NCBI RefSeq assembly: GCF_041821065.1
Contig: NZ_JBGUAX010000003.1
Span: 124,001 to 188,000, forward strand
DNA length: 64,000 bases
Reading direction: 5' to 3'
DNA from: Egicoccus sp. AB-alg2
GTDB taxonomy: Bacteria > Actinomycetota > Nitriliruptoria > Nitriliruptorales > Nitriliruptoraceae
A program made the position numbers and the translations under genes. Under the pieces are notes generated by a model. The model ran no database searches. It was not told where the DNA came from and saw only the letters and a list, made by a program, of their open reading frames with translations. Below, one piece after another: positions 49,151-57,432 of this stretch (within the stretch, counting starts at the first letter, position 1; each line of letters begins with the position of its first letter).

Positions 49151-49597
49151 GTGTCGCTCGCCGTGATCGCCGCCATCGCCGCCGGCACGCTGATCGCCAT
49201 CCAGTCGGCGATCATCGGCGCCTGGGGCCAGAGCCTGCACCCCTTCACCGCGGCCGTGTGGGTCCACCTCGGCGGGCTGGTGTTCGGCGTCGTCGGCGTG
49301 CTGGTGGCGCCCCGGCTCGGTTTCGAGCTCACCGCCGTCCGTCAGGCGCCGTGGGGACTGCTGGCCGGCGTCGCGGGCATGCTGCTGGTCACCGGGATCG
49401 CCGTGGCCGTCGGCGGCCTCGGCCTCGCCTCCACCCTGGCGGTCGTGACGGGCGTGCAGCTGATCGTCGGGTTCGCGCTGGAGGTGACGGGGGTCGTTGG
49501 GCGCAGCGTGGCGCTCGACCCCGTCCGCGTCGGTGGCGCGCTGCTGATCGTGGCCGGCGTCTACGTCGTCGCCAGCCGCGGCCCGGTCGCCGGCTGA
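49151..49597 (+). CDS. DMT superfamily transporter (DUF606/YdcZ-like)
   Basis: A 148-residue membrane protein with about five hydrophobic helices and the DUF606 pattern: AGTLIAIQSAIIGAWGQSL, TAAVWVHLGGLVFGVVGV, WGLLAGVAGMLLVTGIAVAV and the final DPVRVGGALLIVAGVYVVA. Family members are small drug/metabolite-type transporters that often act as pairs or dimers; substrate unknown. GTG 49151 lies 31 bases after a TAGGCT hexamer (49115), so the leader is very short. Confidence 0.88.
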   Translation: MSLAVIAAIAAGTLIAIQSAIIGAWGQSLHPFTAAVWVHLGGLVFGVVGVLVAPRLGFELTAVRQAPWGLLAGVAGMLLVTGIAVAVGGLGLASTLAVVTGVQLIVGFALEVTGVVGRSVALDPVRVGGALLIVAGVYVVASRGPVAG

Positions 49598-49683
49598 GCG
49601 CCGTGCCGACGTCCCCGCAGGTCAGCACTGCGGAGATCGCCGCGCTCGGGAACCCGCGCCGCCCGCGGGACGTCCCAATCGGC

Positions 49684-50478
49684 ATGAAGCGCTACCTCGC
49701 CGTCCTCGTCCTGCTGCTCGCCGGCCTCACCACCGGCTGCGGCTCGCTGCCCGGGGCGGAGGGCGGGATGCCCGACGGCCTGGCCGGCCCCACCTGGCTG
49801 CTGCGCTCGGGGAGCGGGCCGGCCGGCGAGCTGGCCGTCCCCGACGGGGTGCGCGTCACGCTGCAGGTCGAGGAGGACGGCAGCGTCGGCGGCGTGTCGG
49901 CCTGCAACCACTACTTCGGCGACGCCGAGGTGGACGGCGACCGGCTCCGGGTCGGCGGGCTGGGCGGCACCGAGATGGGCTGCGACCCGGCCGTCATGGC
50001 GCTGGAGCGTGACTACCTCGACGCGCTCGGGCAGGCCGCACGCCTCGACCTGCAGGCCGACGTGCTGACCATCACCGGCTCCGACATCGAGCTGGTGTAC
50101 GACCGCCAGCCCGACGTGCCGACCGCCGAGCTCACCGACACGACCTGGCAGCTGAAGTCGTTGCTGGACGGCGGCGGCCCCGACGGGACCGCCAGCAGCA
50201 TCATGGCCGAGGCGGAGCTGTACCTCGACGGCACCGGCACCATCAACGCCACGACCGGCTGCGGCGGGCTCACGGGCACGTGGATACAAGAGGGCGACGC
50301 CATCCGTCTGACCGCGTCGCGCTATGCCCACGGCGAGGCCGACCGGTGCGTCGGTGACCTCCAGCACGAGCACGTCCTGGAGGTGCTCGGTGACGGCTTC
50401 ACGGTCGAGGTCGAGGGCCAGACCCTGACGGTGTGGGCGCTGCGCGACGAGCGCGGCCTGCAGTACCAGGCCTCCTGA
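49684..50478 (+). CDS. META domain lipoprotein (two META repeats)
   Basis: A 264-residue lipoprotein. Signal peptide ends AGLTTGCGSL (Cys about 20). Two META/HslJ-like domains follow: the first from GLAGPTWLLRSG with GGVSACNHYFGDAEVDGDRL and LGGTEMGC, the second from LTDTTWQLKSL with ATTGCGGLTGTWIQEGDAI. META domains occur in HslJ of E. coli and are linked to envelope stress and antibiotic tolerance, without a known activity. ATG 49684 begins the signal peptide. It lies 87 bases after the DMT gene. Confidence 0.9.
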   Translation: MKRYLAVLVLLLAGLTTGCGSLPGAEGGMPDGLAGPTWLLRSGSGPAGELAVPDGVRVTLQVEEDGSVGGVSACNHYFGDAEVDGDRLRVGGLGGTEMGCDPAVMALERDYLDALGQAARLDLQADVLTITGSDIELVYDRQPDVPTAELTDTTWQLKSLLDGGGPDGTASSIMAEAELYLDGTGTINATTGCGGLTGTWIQEGDAIRLTASRYAHGEADRCVGDLQHEHVLEVLGDGFTVEVEGQTLTVWALRDERGLQYQAS

Positions 50479-50537
50479 CCGGCCCGCCGCCGCCGCGCCG
50501 CCACGGCCACGCCGCTCTGCCGCCACACCGCCGGGCG

Positions 50538-51200
50538 CTACGCCTCCACACGCAGCGCCACCAGCACGCCGTCGCGCAGTGGGACGAGGGAGCTGAGGTA
50601 GCGCTGGTCCTCGGCGACCGCGCGGGTCATCGCCACGATGTCCGGGGTCACGGCGTCGCGCGCCGGCGAGGATCGTTCCTGCGGCACCCCGGCGACCCGG
50701 CCGTGCCACAGCGTGTTGTCGCAGACGAACAGCCCGCCGACCCGGATGCGCTCGCGGGCGGCGGCCCAGGCGTCGGGGTAGCCGTCCTTGTCGATGTCGC
50801 AGTAGACGACGTCGAACTCGCCGTCGACCTCGGCGAAGGACGTCAGCGCGTCCCCGACGTGGTAGTCGACGCGGTCCCAGACGCCGGCGCGACGGAGGTA
50901 GCCCTCCGCGAGCGCGGCGTTGCCGGCGTCACCGTCGGTGCAGATCACCTCGCCGTCCTCGCCCACCGCGCGGGCGAACCAGTAGGCCGAGTAGCCGTAG
51001 CCGCTGCCCAACTCCATCACCCGCCGCGCCCCGATCGCCCGGGCCTGGAGTTCGAGGTGGCGGCCGACGGCACGCCCGACGATCGGGAATCCGTGCTCGC
51101 GGGCGCGCGCCTCCATCTCGTCGAGGACGACGTCCTGCAGCCCGATTCCGGCCAGACCGGTCAGGTAGTCGTCGACCTGCGGCGGCAGCAGCGGTGGCAT
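50538..51200 (-). CDS. SAM-dependent O-methyltransferase (COMT-like)
   Basis: A 220-residue class I methyltransferase of the catechol O-methyltransferase-like family. SAM motif I is VMELGSGYGYSAYWFAR; motif II-like VDYHVGDAL; the metal-ligand Asp patterns are YCDIDKDGYPDAW and VCDNTLWHGRV, as in Mg-dependent caffeoyl-CoA/catechol enzymes. ATG 51200 follows CACTGGAGACACCG. It is divergent from the NYN-arcA pair. Substrate unknown; actinobacterial members often act on phenolic or lipid-like acceptors. Confidence 0.92.
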   Translation of the reverse strand: MPPLLPPQVDDYLTGLAGIGLQDVVLDEMEARAREHGFPIVGRAVGRHLELQARAIGARRVMELGSGYGYSAYWFARAVGEDGEVICTDGDAGNAALAEGYLRRAGVWDRVDYHVGDALTSFAEVDGEFDVVYCDIDKDGYPDAWAAARERIRVGGLFVCDNTLWHGRVAGVPQERSSPARDAVTPDIVAMTRAVAEDQRYLSSLVPLRDGVLVALRVEA

Positions 51201-51356
51201 CGGTGTCTCCAGTGGGTGGGAGGGCGCGGCGGTGGCCGGACGGGTCCGGGCTCGTGCGCGGGGCGCGACGCACCGCGGATCCTGCCACGGCGGGTGCCGG
51301 CCGGCACCCGACGCGGCCTAGGGTGCGCGACGCCGGAACGACGACAGGAGCCGCTC

Positions 51357-51962
51357 GTGGGTCGCCACGTGCTGGTGTGGGACGCACCCAACGTCGACAT
51401 GACGCTGGCCAACATCATCGAGGGCAAGCCGACGCCCAAGGAACGGCCCGACCTGGCCGTCCTCGGCGCCTGGCTGGTGGACCACGCCGTCGAGGGCGAC
51501 GAGGTGGAGGCGGCCGTCTTCGTCAACGTCGCCCCGCACGTGGCCGGGCCGATGCGCGGCTGGGTGATGTGGCTGCTCGAGCAGGGCTACCGGGTCTTCG
51601 CCAAGCCCAAGCACGGCGACAGCGACGTCGACGACGACATGGTCGACCACCTGTGGGAGCGCTACGACGAGGGCGACCTGGACGCCGTCTACGTCGGGTC
51701 CAACGACGCACGCGCCTTCCTCGAGCCGCTCGAGGAGCTGGCGGAGCGCGGCGTCACGGTCAGCGTCCTGGGCTTCTCCGAGTACGCCGGCGGGCTGTCC
51801 ACGTCCGAACCGCTGCGGTTCGTCGACCTGGAGACGATCGAGGGCCTGTTCGGCGAGCCGCTGCCACGCCTCACCCTCGAGCTGCTGCCGGTCGAGGGCC
51901 GCTGGTTCGAGCCGCGTGGCCGGCTCGGCGCCTCACCCTCGTCGCCCGGATGGGGAGAGTGA
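51357..51962 (+). CDS. NYN domain protein (PIN-like nuclease fold)
   Basis: A 201-residue protein with the NYN/PIN-like Rossmannoid fold: first strand HVLVWDAPNVDMTL with the conserved Asp and Asn, then AVFVNVAPHV, the acidic patch HGDSDVDDDMVDHLWERYDEG and YVGSNDARAFLEPLEELAERG, the usual positions of the metal-binding acids. NYN proteins are predicted RNases; this one could process RNA. GTG 51357 lies 33 bases after TAGGGT (51319). Its stop is two bases from arcA. Confidence 0.88.
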   Translation: MGRHVLVWDAPNVDMTLANIIEGKPTPKERPDLAVLGAWLVDHAVEGDEVEAAVFVNVAPHVAGPMRGWVMWLLEQGYRVFAKPKHGDSDVDDDMVDHLWERYDEGDLDAVYVGSNDARAFLEPLEELAERGVTVSVLGFSEYAGGLSTSEPLRFVDLETIEGLFGEPLPRLTLELLPVEGRWFEPRGRLGASPSSPGWGE

Positions 51963-51964
51963 CG

Positions 51965-53185
51965 ATGTCCGACACCACGCCGTCGGTCCGTTCCGAGGTC
52001 GGGGTGCTGCGCACCGTGCTGCTCCACCGGCCGGGCACGGAGGTCGAGCGCATCACGCCGACCAACATGGACCAGCTGCTCTTCGACGAGCTGCTGTGGG
52101 TCGAGCACGCCCAGCTCGAGCACGACGCCTTCGCCGACGTGCTGCGCAAGCTCGACGTGGAGGTGCTCTACCTCGAGGAACTGCTCACCGAGGTGGTCAC
52201 GGACGAGGCGGTGGCACGCGACGTGGTGCAGCGCCACGTCACCGACCGCAGCTGCGGTCCGCAGGCCGTCGGCCGGGTCCGCGAGCTGCTGCTGGGCAAC
52301 GAGCCGAGGCAGCTCGTCGAGCACCTGATCGGCGGCGTGACCGTCGAGGAGGTCGGCCGCGGCGACGGTCTGGTCACCACCGTCAGCGGCCAGTCCGAGA
52401 TGCTGCTCGAGCCGCTGCCCAACGCGGTGTTCATGCGCGACTCGTCGGCCTGGATCGGTGAGGGGGTCGTGCTCTCCCCGATGAACCGGCTGGTGCGGCG
52501 CCGCGAGACCGACCTGCTGCGCACCGTCTACACCCGCCATCCGCGCTTCGCGGACAGCCCGATCTGGTTCGGCGGCGAGGTCACCGACTGGTTCCCGGCC
52601 ACGTTCGAGGGCGGCGACCTGCTGGTCGTCGGCGACCGCGGCCTGGCGATCGGCATGTCCGAGCGCACCACCCCGGCGGGCGTGGAGACGCTGGCCACCA
52701 AGCTCTTCGACGCCGGCGCGGTCGACCGGATCCTGGCCGTCGACCTGCCGAAGGTCCGCGCGGCGATGCACCTCGACACGATCGTGACCCAGGTCGACGT
52801 CGACGCGTTCATCACCTACCCGACGATGACCAGCAACCTGACGGCCTACGCGGTCACACCGCGGCCCGGCGGGGGCGTACACGTCGCCGAGCACGCGAGC
52901 TTCCTGCAGGGCCTGGCGTGGGCGGCCGGCCTGGACCACGCCCGCGCGATCGAACCCGCGCTGGGCTCGATCCGCGCCGAACGCGAGCAGTGGAACGACG
53001 CCAACAACACCCTCGCCGTGCAGCCGGGCGTGGTGGTCGCCTACGAGCGCAACGTCGCCACCAACGAGATCCTGGACACCGCCGGCATCGAGGTGCACAC
53101 CATCCCGTCGTACGAGCTTCCCCGCGGCCGTGGTGGCCCGCGCTGCATGTCGTGCCCGGTCCTGCGCGAGCCGCTGCCGGCCTGA
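51965..53185 (+). CDS. arcA: arginine deiminase
   Basis: A 406-residue amidinotransferase-fold enzyme (L-arginine + water to L-citrulline + ammonia). Motifs: LRTVLLHRPGTEVERITP, PNAVFMRDSSAWIG, FEGGDLLVVGD, catalytic His in MHLDTI, and the catalytic Cys near the C-terminus in RCMSCPVLREP. It begins two bases after the NYN gene, an uncommon partner. No arcB or arcC is nearby, so it may serve arginine turnover or acid protection rather than a full deiminase ATP-yielding pathway. Confidence 0.95.
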   Translation: MSDTTPSVRSEVGVLRTVLLHRPGTEVERITPTNMDQLLFDELLWVEHAQLEHDAFADVLRKLDVEVLYLEELLTEVVTDEAVARDVVQRHVTDRSCGPQAVGRVRELLLGNEPRQLVEHLIGGVTVEEVGRGDGLVTTVSGQSEMLLEPLPNAVFMRDSSAWIGEGVVLSPMNRLVRRRETDLLRTVYTRHPRFADSPIWFGGEVTDWFPATFEGGDLLVVGDRGLAIGMSERTTPAGVETLATKLFDAGAVDRILAVDLPKVRAAMHLDTIVTQVDVDAFITYPTMTSNLTAYAVTPRPGGGVHVAEHASFLQGLAWAAGLDHARAIEPALGSIRAEREQWNDANNTLAVQPGVVVAYERNVATNEILDTAGIEVHTIPSYELPRGRGGPRCMSCPVLREPLPA

Positions 53186-53209
53186 GCGGGCCGCCGGCCC
53201 CGAACGGCT

Positions 53210-54268
53210 TCAGTCGACGGGGGCGGTGGAGCGGCGCACCACCAGTTCCGGCGGCAGTGTGACCGTGCCCGACGGGCGCGGCGCCTCGGGGTCCTCGAGC
53301 ATGCCCAGCAGCAGCCGGCCGGCGTACCGGCCCATCGCGTACTGCGGGATGCGCACCGTCGTCAGCGGCGGGTCGAGCAGGTCGATCAGCGGCAGGTCGC
53401 CGAAGCCCGCCAGCGAGGTGTCCTCGGGGACCCGCCGGCCGGCCGCGTTCAGCGCGCGCAGGCAGCCGACCGCCAACAGGTCGCTGGCCGCGAACACGGC
53501 CTGCAGGCCCGGCCGGCGTGCCAGCAGCCGCTGACAGGCGTGCATGCCCTCGGTGACGCCGAAGATCGCCGCGTGCTCGACCAGTTGCGGGTCGAACACG
53601 CCCGCGGCCGAGGCCGCGGACCGAAACGCGTCGGCGCGTCGACGGCCGGTCGAGGTGTCGGCCGGCCCCGCCACGTGCGCGACGTGGCGGTGGCCGAGCT
53701 TCACGAGGTGGTCCACCACCAGCTCGGTGCCGCCGGCGTCGTCGGGCGCGACCGCCGGCAGCGAGGGATCCGTGCCGTGACGGTTGACCAGCACCACCGG
53801 CAGGTTGCCGGCGACGGGCCGGGCGCCGACCGTGGCGGCACCCTCCGCGCCCCCGTCGGCCGTGCCGTCGTGGCCGGGTAGCCGCGAGGTGGCCAGCACC
53901 AGCCCGTCGACCTGCCGCCGCACGAGGTTGGCCAGGCCACGTGACTCGCGCTGCGGGTCGTTGTCGGTGTTGGCCACGATCAGCACGTAGCCGGCGTCGG
54001 CCAGTGCGTCCTCCAGCCCGCGCACGATGGGTGGGAACAGCGGGTTGGTCAGGTCGGGGACCAGCATCCCCACGGCGTGCGAGCGCTGGGTCCGCAGCCC
54101 CCGCGCCAGCACGTTGGGCTGGTAGCCGAGCTCGTCGGCGGCGCTCATCACCCGCTGCACCGTCTCCGCGCGCAGCTGCCCGGCGGTGCGCTCGTTGAGT
54201 GCGCGCGACACCGTGGAGACGTCGACGCCCGCACGGCGGGCGACGTCCGTCATCGTCGTCCTGGCCAT
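53210..54268 (-). CDS. LacI family transcriptional regulator
   Basis: A 352-residue repressor: LacI helix-turn-helix at the N-terminus (MTDVARRAGVDVSTVSRALNERTAG, hinge PNVLARGLRTQRSHAVG) and a periplasmic-binding-protein-like effector domain (LVPDLTNPLFPPIVRGLEDAL, AVFAASDLLAVGCLRALNAAG, SLAGFGDLPLIDLLDPPLTTV). About 25 extra residues lie between effector lobes (GHDGTADGGAEGAATVG). It sits directly downstream of pckA on the same strand and could regulate it; the ligand is probably a sugar or sugar phosphate. Confidence 0.94.
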   Translation of the reverse strand: MARTTMTDVARRAGVDVSTVSRALNERTAGQLRAETVQRVMSAADELGYQPNVLARGLRTQRSHAVGMLVPDLTNPLFPPIVRGLEDALADAGYVLIVANTDNDPQRESRGLANLVRRQVDGLVLATSRLPGHDGTADGGAEGAATVGARPVAGNLPVVLVNRHGTDPSLPAVAPDDAGGTELVVDHLVKLGHRHVAHVAGPADTSTGRRRADAFRSAASAAGVFDPQLVEHAAIFGVTEGMHACQRLLARRPGLQAVFAASDLLAVGCLRALNAAGRRVPEDTSLAGFGDLPLIDLLDPPLTTVRIPQYAMGRYAGRLLLGMLEDPEAPRPSGTVTLPPELVVRRSTAPVD

Positions 54269-54307
54269 CGGTGACCCCCGGTGCGCCGTCGGTCGTGCCG
54301 CGACGGC

Positions 54308-54342
54308 GACGGGGACGGCCCGCTCGGCAGGCCGCCCCCGTC
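54308..54342 (-). terminator. hairpin after pckA
   Basis: GACGGGGACGGCC pairs with GGCCGCCCCCGTC with one mismatch around a 9-base loop, 22 bases beyond the pckA stop and before the lacI-type gene start, suggesting separate or partly attenuated transcription. Confidence 0.6.
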
Positions 54343-54363
54343 ACCGTCCTGGCGTGGCGGGCG

Positions 54364-55899
54364 TCAGCCGGCCTTCACGATCGACTGGTCCAGCGAGGTG
54401 AACTTGGCGAGGTACTCGGCCCGTTCGGTGTGCAGCCGCTCCACCAGCGCGCGGTACTCGTCCATGCGGTCCTGGCGCTCGTAGAGCTTGCGGGGCTGCA
54501 GCAACTCGTCGTCCTCGATGCCCGGCAACGAGGTGGGCACGAGGTAGCCGAAGTCCGGGTCCTCCTCCCACTCGATCGTGCCGTCGACGATCGCCTCCTG
54601 GACGGCGGCCGAGTCGGGGATGCGCACCTTCTTCGAGCGCTCGTCCGCGTCGCCGCCACCGACCCGGCCGGTGTTGAACAGGTAGACCTCGAGGTCGCAG
54701 GTCTCGAGCAGTTCGAGGAACCGGTTGCCCATCGAGGACTCCTCCTCGAACCAGAACGGGTTGGTGCCTGGCACCCGCAGGTTCTTGCCCGCCTCGTGCG
54801 CACCGCCGGCGGAGGTGCCCTTGGTCTCGCCCAGCATGAAGTAGTACGCCGCCTGCTCGGGCTTGAGCTTGGCGACCGCCGGGATGAGGTTCTCGTTGCG
54901 GTTGAGGATGAACAGGTAGTGCGCCCGGGGCAGGTCCTTCGGATCGCGGTGGCGGATGTTGGCCAGCGGGAAGGTCACCCGGCCGTTGGCGGTGTAGCTG
55001 TCGTCGAAGAAGTCGACCTTGCCGGTCTCCGGGTCGACCGCGACCGACTCCAGCCAGGCGTCGGGACGCGTGGCACCGCCGTGGATGGTCGGCTCGTCGT
55101 CGGGGTCCAGCCCGAACGACTTCGCGAAGCAGCCGTTCTCCGTCGTGTACACCGTGCCGCCGGGCATCAAGGCGATGAAGTCGTCCTGGACCGGCAGCGA
55201 GCCCTTGACGTTGCGGAAGGTCGTGGTGGTCTTGCCGGTGCCCGACAGCCCGATGATCAGCGCGAGCCGCTCCGTGCCATCGGGGGTGGACTCCGGGGGG
55301 AAGGTCTTCGCGCCCGAGTGCATGGCCAGCCCGCCCCGGTCGTAGACGAGTTTGTTCCACATCCGCAGCCCGCCCATCTTCGACTCGCCGAAGTAGTCGG
55401 AGCCGAACACGCGGGTGACGTAGTTGTCGAGGTCCACGAGGATCAGGCACTCCTCGTGGTGCTCGGGCACGCGCAGCCCCGGCGTGTAGATGACGGTGAA
55501 CTCGGGGGTCCAGTCCTCGTCGCGCGGGAAGTACAGCTGCTGCTGCATGGCCGGGACGTTGCTGTTGGCCTTCTCCATGTAGACCCGCGATCCGGTGCGG
55601 AACGCCGGGTCCGGACCGATGTAGCCCTCGATCAGGACCATGTCCTGGTCGGCGATGTAGGCGTCCTGCTTGGCGGCCCACTCCTGCGCCTCGGCGCGGG
55701 GCATGACCTGCTTGCCGGTGGGTTCGTCGGAGACGAAGAAGGTCGACGGCGTCAGCCGCGCCAGGATCCGTGCCTGGTAGTTGAGGTTGCCGAACTCGGT
55801 CTCGGTGACACGCGGCATGTATTCGAGCACCCATTCTCGGAGCTCGGCCTGCGTGGGATTGACGGCGACGGACTTGGCTTTCGGCAACTCGAACGACAC
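54364..55899 (-). CDS. pckA: ATP-type phosphoenolpyruvate carboxykinase
   Basis: A 511-residue gluconeogenic enzyme (oxaloacetate + ATP to PEP + CO2 + ADP). The P-loop is GLSGTGKTTTT, the ATP-PEPCK form; also NKLVYDRGGLAMHSGAK, TENGCFAKSFGLDPDDEP and ANIRHRDPKDLPRAHYLF. Actinobacteria such as Mycobacterium and Streptomyces usually have the unrelated-looking GTP form, so this is notable. GTG 55899 follows GGGAGGA with eight-base spacing. The promoter lies in the 260-base gap shared with the rightward ABC gene. Confidence 0.95.
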   Translation of the reverse strand: MSFELPKAKSVAVNPTQAELREWVLEYMPRVTETEFGNLNYQARILARLTPSTFFVSDEPTGKQVMPRAEAQEWAAKQDAYIADQDMVLIEGYIGPDPAFRTGSRVYMEKANSNVPAMQQQLYFPRDEDWTPEFTVIYTPGLRVPEHHEECLILVDLDNYVTRVFGSDYFGESKMGGLRMWNKLVYDRGGLAMHSGAKTFPPESTPDGTERLALIIGLSGTGKTTTTFRNVKGSLPVQDDFIALMPGGTVYTTENGCFAKSFGLDPDDEPTIHGGATRPDAWLESVAVDPETGKVDFFDDSYTANGRVTFPLANIRHRDPKDLPRAHYLFILNRNENLIPAVAKLKPEQAAYYFMLGETKGTSAGGAHEAGKNLRVPGTNPFWFEEESSMGNRFLELLETCDLEVYLFNTGRVGGGDADERSKKVRIPDSAAVQEAIVDGTIEWEEDPDFGYLVPTSLPGIEDDELLQPRKLYERQDRMDEYRALVERLHTERAEYLAKFTSLDQSIVKAG

Positions 55900-56015
55900 T
55901 GTTCGATCCTCCCGCGAAGGTGCCCGGCCCTCCACCGAGCGGTGACCCTCTGCGAAACACCGTAGCGGTCGGTTTCGGCGCCATCCGAATTGGTGCGATC
56001 GGCGGATATTGCGTC

Positions 56016-56029
56016 TGCAAACGTTGGAA
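56016..56029. promoter_or_regulatory. candidate LacI-family operator upstream of pckA
   Basis: TGCAAACGTTGGAA matches eight of nine fixed positions of the general LacI-family half-palindrome TGnAAnCGnTnnCA. It lies in the divergent gap 117 bases from the pckA start, with a LacI-family gene just downstream of pckA. Confidence 0.4.
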
Positions 56030-56161
56030 AGGCGCACATTCGACGGTTTGACGAGACGATCCCTGGCCGATCGTCTCCCGGTGCGACCGTGGCTAGGCTG
56101 GCCGAACGGTCGGGCGCGTGCGCCGTTTCACCGGCTTGCCGAGCGTCCCTGGAGTGGTGTC

Positions 56162-56974
56162 GTGGCTGAGGTGGCGTCCGTCGGTGAGGTCGCGTCGCTG
56201 CGCGCCGTCGGGGTGCGCGTCGGCGGCAACGACCTGCTGCGCGACGTGGACCTCGACCTCGAACGGGGCGAGCACCTCGCGGTCCTCGGCCCCAACGGCT
56301 CGGGCAAGACCACGCTGCTGCGGGTGCTGTCCACCTACCGGTTCCCGACACGCGGCACCGCGCGGGTGCTGGGCGCCACGTTCGGGGCGGCCGACCTGCG
56401 GGCGCTGCGGCCGCGGATCGGCTTCGTCAGCACCGCGCTCGACGACTTGCTGCACGTGCGGGCGGCCGCGCTGCCGCTGGTGGCCGCCGCGGTGCACGGC
56501 GGGCTGTGGCCGCCGCCGCACGTCCTCGACGACGCCGAGGTGGCCGCCGCGGCCCGGTGGGCCCTGGCGCGGGTGGGTGCCGGGCACCTCGCCGAGCGGC
56601 GGGTCGACACCCTCTCGCAGGGTGAGCGCCAGCGTGTGCGTATCGCCCGGGCGTTGGTCGGCGACCCCGACCTGCTGCTGCTCGACGAGCCGTTCGCGGG
56701 GCTCGACCTCGGCGGGCGCGAGTCGCTGCTGGCCGACCTCGATGCCGTCCTGGCCGAGCCCGGCGGGCCCACGACCGTGCTGGTGACCCACCACCTCGAG
56801 GAACTACCACGCGGCGTCCGCGCCGCGCTGCTGCTGCGCGAGGGCGCGGTCGTGGCCAGCGGCGGGGTCGACGAGGTGCTGCGCGACGCGCCGGTGTCGC
56901 GCTGCTTCGGGCTCCCGGTCCGCGTGCAGGCCACGGACGGCCGCTTCGTCGCGCGCGCGGTGGTCGCCACCTGA
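56162..56974 (+). CDS. ABC transporter ATP-binding protein (YlmA/ModF-like)
   Basis: A 270-residue ABC ATPase. Walker A GPNGSGKTTLL, signature region TLSQGERQRVRIARAL (Q rather than G at the second position), Walker B LLLLDEPFAGLDLGG and H-loop LVTHHLEELP. The sequence LRPRIGFVSTALDDLL and the long helical insertion resemble the YlmA/ModF-like ATPases that lack a neighbouring permease; none is seen here. GTG 56162 has GGAG upstream; TAGGCT at 56094 is a plausible -10. Whether it transports or regulates is unknown. Confidence 0.88.
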   Translation: MAEVASVGEVASLRAVGVRVGGNDLLRDVDLDLERGEHLAVLGPNGSGKTTLLRVLSTYRFPTRGTARVLGATFGAADLRALRPRIGFVSTALDDLLHVRAAALPLVAAAVHGGLWPPPHVLDDAEVAAAARWALARVGAGHLAERRVDTLSQGERQRVRIARALVGDPDLLLLDEPFAGLDLGGRESLLADLDAVLAEPGGPTTVLVTHHLEELPRGVRAALLLREGAVVASGGVDEVLRDAPVSRCFGLPVRVQATDGRFVARAVVAT

Positions 56975-56998
56975 CGGGCGTCGCATTGGACGCGGAGG

Positions 56999-57017
56999 TG
57001 AGGTTCACTTAACCTTC
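56999..57017 (+). promoter_or_regulatory. DtxR/IdeR-like iron box upstream of bfd
   Basis: TGAGGTTCACTTAACCTTC matches 12 of 19 positions of the IdeR/DtxR consensus TTAGGTTAGGCTAACCTAA, including both half-site cores AGGTT and TAACCT. It starts 63 bases before the bfd start and overlaps a possible promoter (TTGGAC at 56986, then 17 bases, then TTAACC). Iron control is therefore likely. Confidence 0.65.
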
Positions 57018-57061
57018 GCCTCGCCGCCAGTCGGGGTGGCCCGGTCCGTGAGGTAGGCGCC

Positions 57062-57334
57062 GTGTACGTCTGTCACTGCAACGTGGTGAGCGACCGCACG
57101 ATTCGTGCGGCCATCTCCGCCGGAGCGCGTGACGTCGACGAGGTCACCGACCACTGCGACGCCGGCGACACCTGCGGCGGCTGCATCCCCACCATCGAGG
57201 ACCTGCTGGCCGAGGCGGCCGCCGCGGTACGCGAACCGGACCTGGTGGGGTTGCGCCAGGCCGCCCGTCGCCGTCTGGCCGGCACCGGGCCGTTCACGCC
57301 CGTGCCGGCGATGGCGCGCCCCGCCGCGATCTGA
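57062..57334 (+). CDS. bfd: bacterioferritin-associated ferredoxin (Bfd-like, 2Fe-2S)
   Basis: A 90-residue protein. The four cluster Cys are at 4, 6, 38 and 41 (MYVCHCNVVSDRTIRAA and GDTCGGCIPTIEDLL), the CxC...CxxC spacing of Bfd, which delivers electrons to bacterioferritin to release stored iron. A Pro/Arg-rich tail of about 30 residues is extra. It lies 98 bases upstream of bfr and follows a DtxR/IdeR-like box. Confidence 0.92.
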   Translation: MYVCHCNVVSDRTIRAAISAGARDVDEVTDHCDAGDTCGGCIPTIEDLLAEAAAAVREPDLVGLRQAARRRLAGTGPFTPVPAMARPAAI

Positions 57335-57432
57335 GCCGCGGCGCACCGACCACACCCCGCACGCCGCCGGTGTCCTAGGGTGGGCCACCCCGCAATCGCG
57401 TCCGGGCGGGCGCACCGACGAGGAGCACACCC

